Of a DNA stretch of 16,014 nucleotides, positions 8,386-14,028 are shown piece after piece. A program made the translations under genes and the position numbers. Positions within the stretch are counted from its first letter, which is position 1; the number at the start of each line of letters is the position of its first letter. The DNA is from an uncultured Muribaculaceae bacterium (lineage in GTDB: Bacteria > Bacteroidota > Bacteroidia > Bacteroidales > Muribaculaceae), in NCBI GenBank assembly GCA_934590135.1, contig CAKTOT010000049.1, positions 1 to 16,014 of the forward strand, written 5' to 3'. The notes under the pieces are model-generated. The model saw nothing but the letters and a program-made list of their open reading frames with translations. It had not been told where the DNA came from and did no database searches.

Positions 8386-8403
8386 CATAAGCGAACTTTG
8401 ATC

Positions 8404-8434
8404 GAGAGCGCATCATCTACCATGGTGCGCTCTC
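8404..8434 (+). terminator. Terminator hairpin of the lipoprotein operon
   Basis: GAGAGCGCATCAT (8404-8416) pairs with ATGGTGCGCTCTC (8422-8434): 13 bp with one G-U pair and the 5-base loop CTACC. It begins 19 bases after the second lipoprotein's stop. There is no immediate T-run; the first T-rich stretch is about 12 bases further on, so termination efficiency is uncertain. Confidence 0.7.
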
Positions 8435-8588
8435 TCGCGTCTATTCATTTTGTTTGCGCACGAAGCGGTCGCGGCGCTTTATAGCGAAATAACGGCTTAA
8501 TTGTTTAATCTCAAGACAAATATTCCTCAAACCAATCCGGTTGTTTAGTGCTTATCCTTTTATTATGCCGTTACATTCGGGAGTAGGG
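8435..8588. other. Gene-free spacer before rsmA
   Basis: No open frame with coding character and no RNA gene was recognised. The stretch becomes AT-rich towards rsmA. Confidence 0.5.
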
Positions 8589-8621
8589 TATTGGGTGTTT
8601 GGCAAAAAAAAACTACTTTTG
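8589..8621 (+). promoter_or_regulatory. Probable promoter of rsmA-mgtE
   Basis: TACTTTTG at 8614-8621 matches the -7 consensus TAnnTTTG. Upstream, TATTGG (8589-8594) sits at about the right distance (20 bases after ATTG) for a degenerate -33 element. The box ends only five bases before the rsmA ATG at 8627, which implies a leaderless or nearly leaderless transcript. Confidence 0.6.
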
Positions 8622-8626
8622 CAGTT

Positions 8627-9463
8627 ATGATTGAACGAGTGAAACCGAAGAAAGCCCTGGGGCAGCATTTTCTTACCGACATGTCGGTGGCCGCACGCAT
8701 AGCCGATACCATTGACGACTATGCCGGACGCTATCCTGTGGTTGAGATAGGCCCCGGAACGGGTGTGCTGACGCAGTTCCTGCTGCAAAAGGCTCCGGAC
8801 CTTACGGTCGTGGAGATTGACCGCGAAAGTGTTGAGTATCTTGACGAACACTTTCCGGAGTTGCACGCGCCGGGCCGTCGCATAATCTCGCAAGACTTTC
8901 TGCGCGAAGATCTCGACCGGCTTATGGGCGGCCGAGACTTCGTGGTCATAGGCAATTACCCCTACAATATTTCCTCGCAAATCTTTTTCAAGATTCTTGA
9001 TTACAAGGACCGAGTGCCGTGCATCGCCGGGATGTTGCAGCGCGAAGTCGCCTTGCGCTTGGCTGCGCCTCCGGGTACTAAAGACCGCGGCATCCTAAGT
9101 GTGCTGCTCCAGTTGTGGTACGATGTCGAATACCTCTTTACGGTCGAGCCCGGCGTATTCAATCCTCCGCCCAAAGTGCGCAGCGGCGTGATACGTCTGA
9201 GACGTAACGGTGTCACCGACCCCGGGTGTGATACGGAACTCTTGCGTCGTATCGTCAAGGCTACTTTCGGGATGCGTCGTAAGACTCTGCGTAATTCGCT
9301 GAAGTCTTTGCCTTTGCGCTCGGATGCGGTCATTGACAGCCCGTTGCTGGCGCTACGTCCCGAGCAACTTTCCGTGGCTCAGTTTGTTGAGCTTACCAAT
9401 ATTGTCCAACCGCTGTTGGCTGCCTCGGCGCCGGCGGCATCTAAATCCGTCGAAAAAGTATGA
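8627..9463 (+). CDS. rsmA: 16S rRNA (adenine1518/1519-N6)-dimethyltransferase RsmA (KsgA)
   Basis: The enzyme dimethylates two adjacent adenines in the 3'-end hairpin of 16S rRNA with S-adenosylmethionine, a late 30S maturation step. The 278-residue product has the family motifs in order: KPKKALGQHFLTD (6-18), SAM-binding VVEIGPGTG (38-46), VVEID (61-65) for the ribose-binding acid, SQD near 88-90, the catalytic NYPY (110-113; often NLPY elsewhere), and FNPPPKVRSGVIRL in the second half. ATG 8627 is preferred over an upstream in-frame TTG at 8591: the family starts just before KPKK, the extra 12 codons are not conserved-looking, and they would run through the promoter box. Its stop overlaps the start of mgtE (ATGA), so the two are translationally coupled. 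Length is normal and all key residues are present. Confidence 0.96.
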   Translation: MIERVKPKKALGQHFLTDMSVAARIADTIDDYAGRYPVVEIGPGTGVLTQFLLQKAPDLTVVEIDRESVEYLDEHFPELHAPGRRIISQDFLREDLDRLMGGRDFVVIGNYPYNISSQIFFKILDYKDRVPCIAGMLQREVALRLAAPPGTKDRGILSVLLQLWYDVEYLFTVEPGVFNPPPKVRSGVIRLRRNGVTDPGCDTELLRRIVKATFGMRRKTLRNSLKSLPLRSDAVIDSPLLALRPEQLSVAQFVELTNIVQPLLAASAPAASKSVEKV

Positions 9464-10830
9464 AAGAGTACACCGACGAATATCTTGAGCATATCCGCAA
9501 GATTATACATGACAAAGATGTAGACCAGGCTCGTAAGGAACTTAAGGATTTGCACCCGGCCGACATCGCCGAATTGTATCAGAACCTCGACCTCGAGGAG
9601 GCCGAATTTTTGTACAAGTTACTGGACGAAGACACGGCTGCGGACGTCCTTATGGAGTTGGACGAGGACGATCGGCGCAAGCTGTTGGATGCTATGCCGG
9701 CCGAGCAGATTGCCAAGCAGATAGACCACTTGGATACTGACGATGCCGTAGACCTTATACAGCAATTGGACGAGGAAGACCGTGACGAAATCCTCTCGCA
9801 CATAGACAACGTCGAACAGGCCGGCGACATTATAGACCTATTGAAGTACGACGAAGACACTGCCGGCGGCCTTATGGGCACGGAGATGATTGTCGTCAAC
9901 GAAAATTGGTCTATGCCCGAGTGTATCAAGCAGATGCGAATGCAAGCCGAGGACGTGGACGAGATTTATTACGTCTATGTAGTCGATGATGACAACAAGT
10001 TGCGCGGCGTCCTGCCGTTGAAAGAGCTGATTACGCATCCCTCGGTGTCCAAAATCAAGCATGTCATGGAGACCGACCCGGTGAGTGTGAAAGTAGATAC
10101 TCCCATAGACGATGTGGCCCTCGACTTCGAGAAGTATGACCTTGTGGCGATGCCCGTTGTCGATTCGATAGGTCGACTGTTAGGCCGTATTACCGTCGAT
10201 GACGTCATGGACCAGGTTCGCGAAAGCAACGAACGCGACTATCAATTGGCATCCGGTCTTTCGAGTGACGTCGATGCAGACGACAGCATCTTTGCACAGA
10301 CCAAGGCGCGTATTCCGTGGCTGCTTATAGGTATTGCCTCCGGAATTTTGGCCTCGCTGATTCTTGGAACCTTTGAGGCCAAGTTGGAGGCCGTTACGGC
10401 GTTGGCGTTGTTTATCCCCATCATTGGCGGCACCGGTGGTAATGTAGGTGTGCAGGCTTCGGCTATCGTGGTGCAGTCTTTGGCCAACGGTACGCTCGAA
10501 ATCAAGGAGTTCAGCAAACAATTGGGCAAGGAAGTGCTTATAGGCTTGATGAATGCCACGATAATATCAACCGTTGTATTTGTATACAACCTCATCACTT
10601 TGCCGGACGAATTTGCCGTGACCATCTCCGTGGCCGTATCATTGTTTATTGTGGTCATGTTTGCCACAATTCTCGGTACGGTGGTGCCGCTGACACTCGA
10701 GAAATTGCACATCAATCCAGCCCTTGCCACCGGCCCTTTTATTCAAATATCTAACGACATCGTAGGCTTGGTCATCTACGTCCAGGTGGCGACGTATTTC
10801 CTCGGCGTGTTTGGTACGCCCGTGCCCTGA
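9460..10830 (+). CDS. mgtE: Magnesium transporter MgtE
   Basis: MgtE forms a dimeric inner-membrane Mg2+ channel gated by cytoplasmic Mg2+. The 456-residue product has the usual order: an acidic helical N domain (about 1-130, with HPADIAELYQNL and many Asp/Glu for Mg2+ sensing), two CBS domains (about 130-250, including YYVYVVD and VAMPVVD segments), a connecting helix, and a membrane domain from about 285 with five hydrophobic segments. The family signature PIIGGTGGNVGVQ lies at 320-332. NPALATGPFIQISNDIVGL near the C-terminus carries the conserved Asp that forms the ion-selective site in the Thermus enzyme. It overlaps rsmA by four bases and shares its promoter. No riboswitch is visible ahead of it. 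Length and motifs are complete. Confidence 0.96.
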   Translation: MKEYTDEYLEHIRKIIHDKDVDQARKELKDLHPADIAELYQNLDLEEAEFLYKLLDEDTAADVLMELDEDDRRKLLDAMPAEQIAKQIDHLDTDDAVDLIQQLDEEDRDEILSHIDNVEQAGDIIDLLKYDEDTAGGLMGTEMIVVNENWSMPECIKQMRMQAEDVDEIYYVYVVDDDNKLRGVLPLKELITHPSVSKIKHVMETDPVSVKVDTPIDDVALDFEKYDLVAMPVVDSIGRLLGRITVDDVMDQVRESNERDYQLASGLSSDVDADDSIFAQTKARIPWLLIGIASGILASLILGTFEAKLEAVTALALFIPIIGGTGGNVGVQASAIVVQSLANGTLEIKEFSKQLGKEVLIGLMNATIISTVVFVYNLITLPDEFAVTISVAVSLFIVVMFATILGTVVPLTLEKLHINPALATGPFIQISNDIVGLVIYVQVATYFLGVFGTPVP

Positions 10831-10871
10831 TATCGGGCTATTTAATGACGAACCAATCGACATGGTCAGTC

Positions 10872-10901
10872 CTTTGAAAAAGCGAAACGCCCTTTTCAAA
10901 G
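10872..10901 (+). terminator. Possible mgtE terminator hairpin
   Basis: CTTTGAAAA (10872-10880) pairs with TTTTCAAAG (10893-10901), and an inner GCG/CGC stem closes on AAA. The hairpin lies 41 bases after the mgtE stop and has A-tract and T-tract flanks inside the stem, but its GC core is short. It overlaps the start-less minus-strand frame. Confidence 0.4.
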
Positions 10902-11037
10902 TTGCCGTTGAATGCCGAGATACAGTCGATGATGTTTGCATATTGGAATGGGTGATTTGTCGGCGTAGGCGCCGACCCTTTCGTATTCAGATAGATGAGA
11001 GGGCTGTTGCCTTTTGTGTTCTCGTTGTATAGATTTG

Positions 11038-11051
11038 CCGATATATATCGG
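11038..11051. repeat. 14-base perfect palindrome CCGATATATATCGG
   Basis: CCGATATATATCGG is fully self-complementary. It directly follows TAGATTTG (11030-11037), a match to the TAnnTTTG promoter box on the plus strand, so it would sit on the start point of any transcript from there. Operator function is inference only. Confidence 0.4.
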
Positions 11052-11068
11052 GAATATCGTTATAGACT

Positions 11069-11108
11069 AAATCGGCCCGTCTCGTTTCTTTTCGAGATGG
11101 GCCGATTT
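11069..11108. terminator. Long hairpin between convergent mgtE and histidine kinase genes (bidirectional terminator)
   Basis: AAATCGGCCCGTCTCG (11069-11084) pairs with CGAGATGGGCCGATTT (11093-11108): 16 bp with a single G-U pair and an 8-base loop TTTCTTTT. It starts 24 bases beyond the histidine kinase stop (minus strand). The AAA...TTT ends give short U-tails in either direction. The position, between convergent genes, fits a shared terminator. Confidence 0.75.
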
Positions 11109-11131
11109 CGGTTTATGCGTATGTTCGGATA

Positions 11132-12568
11132 TCAACGCTTAAGCGGAATTGTGATGGTGAACATCAATCCCGAGGGATGATTATGAGACACGGCAACGGT
11201 ACCGCCGTGCCATAAGATGGCATTCTTGACTATGGCCAGGCCCAGTCCCGTGCCTCCGGCTTGGCGCGAACGCCCTTTGTCTACGCGGTAGAAGCGTTCG
11301 AATAATCGGGGTAGATGCTCGTCGCTCACGCCTACGCCGTTGTCCGCCACGGTGAGTATTGCGTTGGTGCCGGAACATTCAAGACTGATATTTATGATTG
11401 TTCCGCCGCTATAGGCTATGGCATTGTCTATCAGGTTGTGCATCACTGAAATCAGTAGCGCTTCATTGCCTTTGACTATCGCCGGACCTTTGCATGAATA
11501 CGTTATGTCAAGCCCCTTTTGGGCGGCGGCTTCCTTGCTATCGGCTACGACCTCTGAAATAATGTCGGCCAAGTCTATGTCGGCACGTGCTATGGCCGTG
11601 TTGCCGTCCTCAAGGCGTGTAATGGCTGACACGTCTGCCAGTAGGCTTTGTAGTCTGTGGCATGAGGCAAGGCTGCGACGCAGGAAGTCGTCGCGACGTG
11701 CGGCGTCCATTTCGGGGTGAGCCAGAAGTGTCTCCATACATAGAGCCATAGAGGCCACAGGAGTTTTGAGTTCATGGTTGATGTTGTTGGTCAGTTCGCG
11801 TTTGATGCGTATCTTTTCCTGCTCCTGCTTCAGCGCTGCACGGTGTTCGCGGTCGCGGTCGATGACAGCTTGTTGAAGACGCGAGTACAGACGCACGATA
11901 TTGCCGGAGATTTCACCCAGTTCGTCATGTGGAAAGCCGGGCGAATCGTATATGCGGTCGCCGGCCTCGGCATGCCGCGCAAAGTCGCGTAGGCGTGCGA
12001 TGTTCTGCCCGGCACGGCGTGTAACCCAGTATCCGAAGAAGCACATTATTATGGTGATGCCTATCATAAACCACAGGAAACCGTAGTCGGCGCTCAGAAA
12101 CTCCTGCAAGGTCACCGAATAGGGTACGGCGGTGCGCACAATGCAGTCTCGCCCACGGGTTGCACTATAGAAGTATGTCTGACCCGTACTCTGACTATGT
12201 CGTCGGGTGCTGAACCCGTGGCCCGATTTCATCGCGGCCGCTATTTCTTCACGGTCAAGGTGGTTGGCATCAGGAAGTCGGTCCAGCGAGTTGTCGTAAA
12301 CCACCTTGCCGACACTGTCAATGACCGTAATGCGCATATCTTTGAAGGGGTAGGGACGTGCTACATCGGGGTCGAAGACGCTGTCGGTGTCGTATTCGGC
12401 CAGTATGCGGCTGTTAATCAGCTGTAATTGAGCATCTAACTCATCGGCCTTGTAACGTCTCTCGCGGTAATACTGGAATACGGCAAAGCATCCCACCAGT
12501 AGCCACGAATATACGACAAGGCCTATGAAAAGCCGGTGATGGTAAGATGATTTATGGCTTAAATCCAT
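11132..12568 (-). CDS. Sensor histidine kinase (RprX/PhoR-like), partner of the OmpR-type regulator
   Basis: The kinase is predicted to sense an envelope signal and pass phosphate to the regulator encoded just upstream. Taking ATG 12568 gives 478 residues: TM1 about 13-34, a periplasmic domain about 35-160, TM2 about 162-182, then a linker, the dimerisation/H-box NNINHELKTP (His265), N-box with Asn378 (HNLIDNA), G1 DNGVGV (409-414), an F-box (FERFYRVD) and G2 GGTGLGLAIVK (438-448). All catalytic motifs are intact. ATG 12568 overlaps the regulator's stop by 17 bases; an earlier in-frame ATG at 12613 would add 15 residues and overlap by 62 bases, and is less likely since the added part lacks a family match. 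The periplasmic domain was not recognised, so the signal is unknown. The pair resembles Bacteroides RprX-RprY, but orthology is not shown. Confidence 0.92.
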   Translation of the reverse strand: MDLSHKSSYHHRLFIGLVVYSWLLVGCFAVFQYYRERRYKADELDAQLQLINSRILAEYDTDSVFDPDVARPYPFKDMRITVIDSVGKVVYDNSLDRLPDANHLDREEIAAAMKSGHGFSTRRHSQSTGQTYFYSATRGRDCIVRTAVPYSVTLQEFLSADYGFLWFMIGITIIMCFFGYWVTRRAGQNIARLRDFARHAEAGDRIYDSPGFPHDELGEISGNIVRLYSRLQQAVIDRDREHRAALKQEQEKIRIKRELTNNINHELKTPVASMALCMETLLAHPEMDAARRDDFLRRSLASCHRLQSLLADVSAITRLEDGNTAIARADIDLADIISEVVADSKEAAAQKGLDITYSCKGPAIVKGNEALLISVMHNLIDNAIAYSGGTIINISLECSGTNAILTVADNGVGVSDEHLPRLFERFYRVDKGRSRQAGGTGLGLAIVKNAILWHGGTVAVSHNHPSGLMFTITIPLKR

Positions 12569-13256
12569 ATCCGTAACCTGCTCGGGTGATAATATGTTTG
12601 CCGTAAGGCGCAATCTTGGCGCGCAGACGTGTGATGTGGACGTCTACCACTCGGTCCACGACCACCACTTGCTCGGGCCAGACCTTGGCCAGCAACTCTT
12701 CGCGGCTGAAGATATGCCCCGGGTCGGCCATCAGTGTTGCCAGAATTTCAAATTCCTTGCGCGGCATAGCCACGTCCTTTCCGTCCACGCTACATTGCTT
12801 GCTGTCGGTATCTACTCTCAATCCTTCACATTCGAGAATACGGGAGGTGAGCGTTGCCGGAGCTTTGTCGCCGTTGGTGCGTCGCAATACAGCCTTGACG
12901 CGTGCCAGGACGTTGCGCAGCGAATAGGGCTTGGTGATATAATCGTCTGCGCCCAATTCGAGGCCGTCGACCATATCTTCGACATCATCGCGTGCAGTGC
13001 AAAATATTATCGGGATTTTGGATGTGGCGGGGTCGCTTTTGATCATTCGCGCAAGACGCGTACCGCTGACCGCGCCCATCATAATATCCAGCAGTATCAA
13101 GTCAAATGTGCGGAAGTCCAGCGCCAGAGCCTCTTCGGCGCTGTATGCTACGTCTACGTTATAGCCCTCGGCCTCGAGGTTGAAGCGCAAAGCTTCGCAC
13201 AGTGTCTCTTCGTCGTCCACCACGAGGATGTGGTATGGATGTTCCTTTGTAGCCAT
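12552..13256 (-). CDS. OmpR/PhoB-family response regulator (RprY-like)
   Basis: The product has 234 residues. The receiver domain (about 8-125) carries the acidic pair Asp14-Asp15, phospho-acceptor Asp56 in LILLDIMMG, Thr86 in FCTARD and Lys108 in YITKPY, so phosphorylation should be functional. A winged-helix DNA-binding domain follows (about 135-234), with PRKEFEILATLMADPG, FSREELLAKVWPE, the recognition-helix region VVDVHITRLRAKI and the terminal GYGYGFKP. It is the first gene of a two-gene operon with the sensor kinase. An in-frame TGA lies one codon upstream of ATG 13256, which fixes the start. Three 24-base direct repeats lie immediately ahead of that start. Target genes cannot be read from sequence; the divergent susC-like gene is a candidate by position only. 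Confidence 0.94.
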   Translation of the reverse strand: MATKEHPYHILVVDDEETLCEALRFNLEAEGYNVDVAYSAEEALALDFRTFDLILLDIMMGAVSGTRLARMIKSDPATSKIPIIFCTARDDVEDMVDGLELGADDYITKPYSLRNVLARVKAVLRRTNGDKAPATLTSRILECEGLRVDTDSKQCSVDGKDVAMPRKEFEILATLMADPGHIFSREELLAKVWPEQVVVVDRVVDVHITRLRAKIAPYGKHIITRAGYGYGFKP

Positions 13257-13258
13257 TG

Positions 13259-13325
13259 TTCAGCGTATTAGGTTTTTACTTTTTCAGCATATTAGGTTTT
13301 TGCCGTTTCGGCGTAATCGGCTATT
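13259..13325 (-). repeat. Three tandem 24-base-period repeats in the response-regulator leader
   Basis: On the plus strand, TTCAGCGTATTAGGTTTTT (13259-13277) and TTCAGCATATTAGGTTTTT (13283-13301) differ at one base of 19. A third, weaker copy (13307-13325) matches the first at 14 of 19 positions. Copies are exactly 24 bases apart. On the gene's strand the copies read AAAAACCTAATA(C/T)GCTGAA, and the nearest ends two bases from the start codon. They lie downstream of the probable promoter box, so in the transcribed leader. OmpR-family regulators bind direct repeats, so autoregulation is a plausible inference; an RNA-level role is also possible. Confidence 0.75.
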
Positions 13326-13342
13326 TTGCTTCTTCGCCTTGG

Positions 13343-13350
13343 CAAAGTTA
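13343..13350 (-). promoter_or_regulatory. Probable -7 promoter box of the two-component operon
   Basis: Read on the minus strand, TAACTTTG (13350 to 13343) matches TAnnTTTG. Transcription would start near 13337, giving a leader of about 80 bases that contains the three tandem repeats. No good -33 TTTG is seen at 19-21 bases, which may mean activator dependence or a weak promoter. Confidence 0.5.
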
Positions 13351-13389
13351 GCGTTTTTTTTGCTGGTAAGGCATTATTAGGCGATATTC

Positions 13390-13404
13390 TTAACAGATTG
13401 TTAA
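13390..13404. repeat. Inverted repeat TTAACA-GAT-TGTTAA
   Basis: TTAACAGATTGTTAA is a perfect 6+3+6 dyad about 40 bases upstream of the regulator's promoter box. A half-site-like TCTTAACA recurs at about 13809-13816, on the susC side. It has the size of a dimeric repressor or activator site; no binding protein is implied by sequence alone. Confidence 0.45.
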
Positions 13405-13452
13405 TCTCGGCCGAAGTGCATCGTTCCGACGGCCGATTGTCAATACACATTA

Positions 13453-13470
13453 TATTGTATAATTACAATA
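13453..13470. repeat. Inverted repeat TATTGTA-TAAT-TACAATA-like dyad
   Basis: The 18-base sequence at 13453-13470 is an inverted repeat with 7-base arms (TATTGTA / TACAATA) around TAAT in an AT-rich tract. It could be an operator or a cruciform-prone site. AT-rich sequence raises the chance of coincidence. Confidence 0.4.
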
Positions 13471-13570
13471 CTCATTATATATGGGGCATCATAATGATAA
13501 AGCCATCGCGGGGTAAAAATAAGCGTAGACATCGATTCAACATCACAATTGAAACGCTTCCGTGCAGCCC

Positions 13571-13634
13571 AGACGCTTTGTACGGGGGAGCGTCTTTGCG
13601 CACAGAAAAATGCTCCCGTATAGGGCCGGCGTCT
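13571..13634 (+). other. Possible mutually exclusive RNA stems
   Basis: AGACGCT (13571-13577) can pair with AGCGTCT (13589-13595). Alternatively its first six bases can pair with GCGTCT (13629-13634), enclosing a second stem in which TACGGG and AGC (13581-13591, with a two-G bulge) pair with GCTCCCGTA (13612-13620). The two folds exclude each other because 13589-13591 is used in both. No promoter consensus was found just upstream, so transcription is unproven, and the orientation is assumed. Confidence 0.35.
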
Positions 13635-13842
13635 TCGTTCAGGGGGCTTACATGCATATGGGCTATGGTCGCGTTGATGTCGTCGGCTTTTGCAAATACT
13701 ATCGGGATATGTGAATGTCTTCCGGCGACGTCATCCGACAGTATCATCAGATGGTATCATCCGGTAATGTTAAATAATATTTAGTTTAGTAAATGATGTA
13801 TAAACAATCTTAACAAAATGCTGCTACGTCCGAAAAAAGCGG

Positions 13843-13850
13843 TAAGTTTG
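13843..13850 (+). promoter_or_regulatory. Probable -7 promoter box for the susC-like gene
   Basis: TAAGTTTG matches TAnnTTTG and follows an AT-rich tract (about 13760-13820). It would give a leader of about 170 bases before ATG 14029, which is long but not rare for susC-type genes. The -33 element is not well matched. Confidence 0.45.
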
Positions 13851-14028
13851 TATGAAAATCCCGCAAGAAACCGATTTGAATACCAATCATGGGAACTCAT
13901 TGGTGTGCCCTCATCGCGCTAAGGAAGTGCCAGAAACCCTGAAAACGACTTTCGCGTTACGCATCTTGCTGTGTTAATCAGTTATAGACAAGTATGTTAA
14001 CCTTGAATATAAACATTTTTAATTAGTT

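Larger units (their letters stand above)
10838..11059 (-). pseudogene. Start-less, protein-like minus-strand frame (possible gene remnant)
   Basis: Reading the minus strand, 73 codons lie between an in-frame TAA (11060-11062) and a TAG (10838-10840). The translation has natural-looking composition, with segments such as SPLIYLNTKG and FQYANIIDCISAFNGNFEKG, ending in HVDWFVIK. Codon third positions look like those of real genes nearby. No ATG, GTG or TTG occurs in the frame, so it cannot be an ordinary complete gene. It is most simply the 3' end of a decayed or displaced gene, lying between mgtE and the histidine kinase gene. The family was not recognised. Chance is not excluded. Confidence 0.35.
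13351..14028. other. Gene-poor divergent region between the two-component genes and susC
   Basis: No convincing gene is present. Open frames on both strands between about 13475 and 13784 overlap one another, have no ribosome-binding or promoter context, and match no family recognised here. The stretch holds inverted repeats at 13390-13404 and 13453-13470, a possible two-state RNA fold at 13571-13634, an AT-rich segment at about 13760-13820, and a probable promoter box at 13843-13850. Confidence 0.6.

Noticed and set aside
8591..8626. TTG at 8591 as start of rsmA
   Set aside because: The extra 12 codons precede the conserved N-terminus and overlap the promoter box; ATG 8627 fits the family start.
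10811..11032. Plus-strand 73-codon frame overlapping the end of mgtE
   Set aside because: The translation is Arg/Cys/Val-rich with no recognisable features, and the minus-strand frame over the same bases looks more protein-like.
13475..13784. Overlapping plus- and minus-strand open frames in the divergent intergenic region
   Set aside because: Both strands are open over the same bases, neither has promoter or start context, and neither translation resembles a known family. A small unrecognised gene cannot be fully excluded.
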